In this document: positions 62,807 through 64,000 of the stretch, piece after piece
Position numbering within the stretch: position 1 is the stretch's first letter
Layout: each line of letters starts with the position of its first letter
From: Lineus longissimus
Lineage: Eukaryota; Nemertea; Pilidiophora; Heteronemertea; Lineidae
DNA length: 64,000 nucleotides
Assembly (NCBI RefSeq): GCF_910592395.1
Contig: NC_088310.1
Location: 23,765,491 to 23,829,490 of the forward strand
Reading direction: 5' to 3'
The notes under the pieces: generated by a model
What the model was told of the DNA's origin: nothing
What the model saw: the letters and a program-made list of their open reading frames with translations, nothing else
Database searches by the model: none
Made by a program: the position numbers and the translations under genes

Positions 62807-64000
62807 GTAGGAACCTGTTATGAAGCCCCGGTATTTCGTGCGGTTCCACTATTCGGCATTTTTGTTCAGTTTATGTCATATCATTTGCTATGAAACACCA
62901 CACATAACATCAACAAACTCACTTCCCATGCTTGTTGATATTTCATCAGCAATGCGATGGCTGGACTGCATCACCTTGCGAAGGACGACAATGACATTAC
63001 AATGGTGTTCTTGACTACTAGTATCTTACTGATATGACATTCACTTTATGGCAAGACGGTGATAAAGAAACAAGACGTTACTGCTTTACGTTCCGCCAAG
63101 ATGTTATTTGAAATATTGGTACAGAATGTAAGATGTTGTGGTGAAAAGCTGGTCAAAAGATGCATAAGATAGTGCAAAGATGAAAATAAAAACATACCAG
63201 TAAATTGTTCTTAGCGGAGGTACTTCAAAGCAGTTTGAACACACAGTACATGTACCCATTCTATACGTTTGAATTCCCTATCGTTGATGCAAGGTTTTAC
63301 TGCCTCTTTCCATTTTGTAATGTTGGCCCTCGTAAGGTGATGGCCCTTGTAAGCTGTAATACTTACCAAAATTAATCAAAATGTCAGTTCAACCCAATTT
63401 ATACCAACCTACTGTAGTTGGAATGGTTCCAGTTATCCATCAGTTCAATGTCTCACTTCACAGCGTTCTTCTACATGTAATTATGTTATTCTGTTAATTA
63501 ACTTTGATTTTCTTCTGTTCTTGTTTCAGATATCTTCTGATGTCCACACGTGTCCTTTCTACACCTTCTTCCGGCTTAACGTTTGATTTTATGTAGCATC
63601 CATTGTGTTTACTCAAAATGCATTACTCCACCTTACAGCTATATGTGTATACCGGGCATTTCGCACACTCTCTTTTCACCAATTCTTCCTCGTTCATTTC
63701 TTGTTTTTTGTCCGAAGAACTCATTAATTTTTTCATCTCTTGTTGTGCTTTGTTGCAGGTCAGGTTCTCTCTTCTGTTCAAATCCAAACCTTGGTCGGTC
63801 TGTTCAAGTTATTCTCCACAACTTTGTTCGGATTATTGAAATGGTACCTTGGGTATAGGCTACTTGCCACTCGTCAAATGACTTCATCGTTTTTTTTACT
63901 TTGACATCGTGAAAATGCTCTAGTTTTGGAAACCAGTAGCCGACAACAATGAAATTGTTATATTCGAATAGCAATTTAGATTGACAGCGGTGTCTTTTTC
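62807..64000. other. Probable intron; two acceptor-like sites without recognised exons
   Basis: Good pyrimidine tracts end in CAG at 63529 and at 63759. After the first, phase 0 gives 18 codons and a stop; after the second, one frame stays open about 30 codons towards a possible G/GTATAG donor near 63854. Neither encodes the expected second half of a GPS motif. Confidence 0.3.

Noticed and set aside
1-64000. Search for intact transposons, reverse transcriptase or integrase motifs, viral genes, CRISPR arrays and rRNA
   Set aside because: Nothing recognisable by eye on either strand; only short decayed repeats were found.

Overview
The window looks like gene-poor nuclear DNA from an animal, most likely a marine invertebrate. 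The evidence is an AT-rich background, coding sequence only in short exon-like islands with GT/AG splice signals, no bacterial-style gene packing, many TACATGTA-type palindromes, and decayed tandem and interspersed repeats. I cannot name the species. The best-supported protein evidence is a family with known animal members (TMEM179/TMEM179B).

Layout. (1) 1-316 holds the end of an upstream + strand gene: a splice acceptor followed by a 49-codon terminal exon at 167-316, product not recognised. (2) 317-2780 is non-coding, with a GGTGGC microsatellite, a C-tract, and a perfect 44-bp palindrome at 1677-1720. (3) 2785-5886 is the centre of interest. Two tandem copies of a promoter-plus-leader-plus-first-coding-exon unit sit about 2.4 kb apart. 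Each exon encodes 110 residues of a TMEM179-like four-pass membrane protein (TM1, glycosylatable loop, TM2) and ends at the same phase-2 GTAAGT donor. They are either the starts of two tandem paralogues or alternative first exons of one gene. No secure downstream exon was found; the best weak candidate is at 13311-13543. (4) 5890-62700 is a long stretch without a confident gene. It contains degenerate tandem duplications (9.9, 11.9, 18.0, 30.9-32.0, 32.2-32.6, 35.0-35.4 and 58.0-58.6 kb), a probable interspersed repeat copy at 48.35-48.52 kb, several hairpins, and motif clusters that could be enhancers (Hox/Pbx/Meis-type at 50.25 kb, Su(H)/E-box at 55.89 kb, nuclear-receptor half-site arrays at 33.66 and 52.77 kb). 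A few short exon-like pieces also lie here and can only be offered as hypotheses. (5) 61.2-62.8 kb has two exon-like segments on the + strand. The second (62732-62806) is bounded by AG and GT and carries an RCVYWN motif like the start of a GPS/GAIN motif, so an adhesion-GPCR-like or polycystin-like gene may run off the right edge.

Most open reading frames here, including several of 120-156 codons, are near the length expected by chance in 64 kb of about 38 % GC DNA, so I left them out. No rRNA, confident tRNA, CRISPR array, intact transposon or viral gene was seen. The most interesting point is the duplicated TMEM179-like promoter/first-exon pair, with its conserved leader hairpin and a 49-nt run of perfect identity inside otherwise diverged exons.
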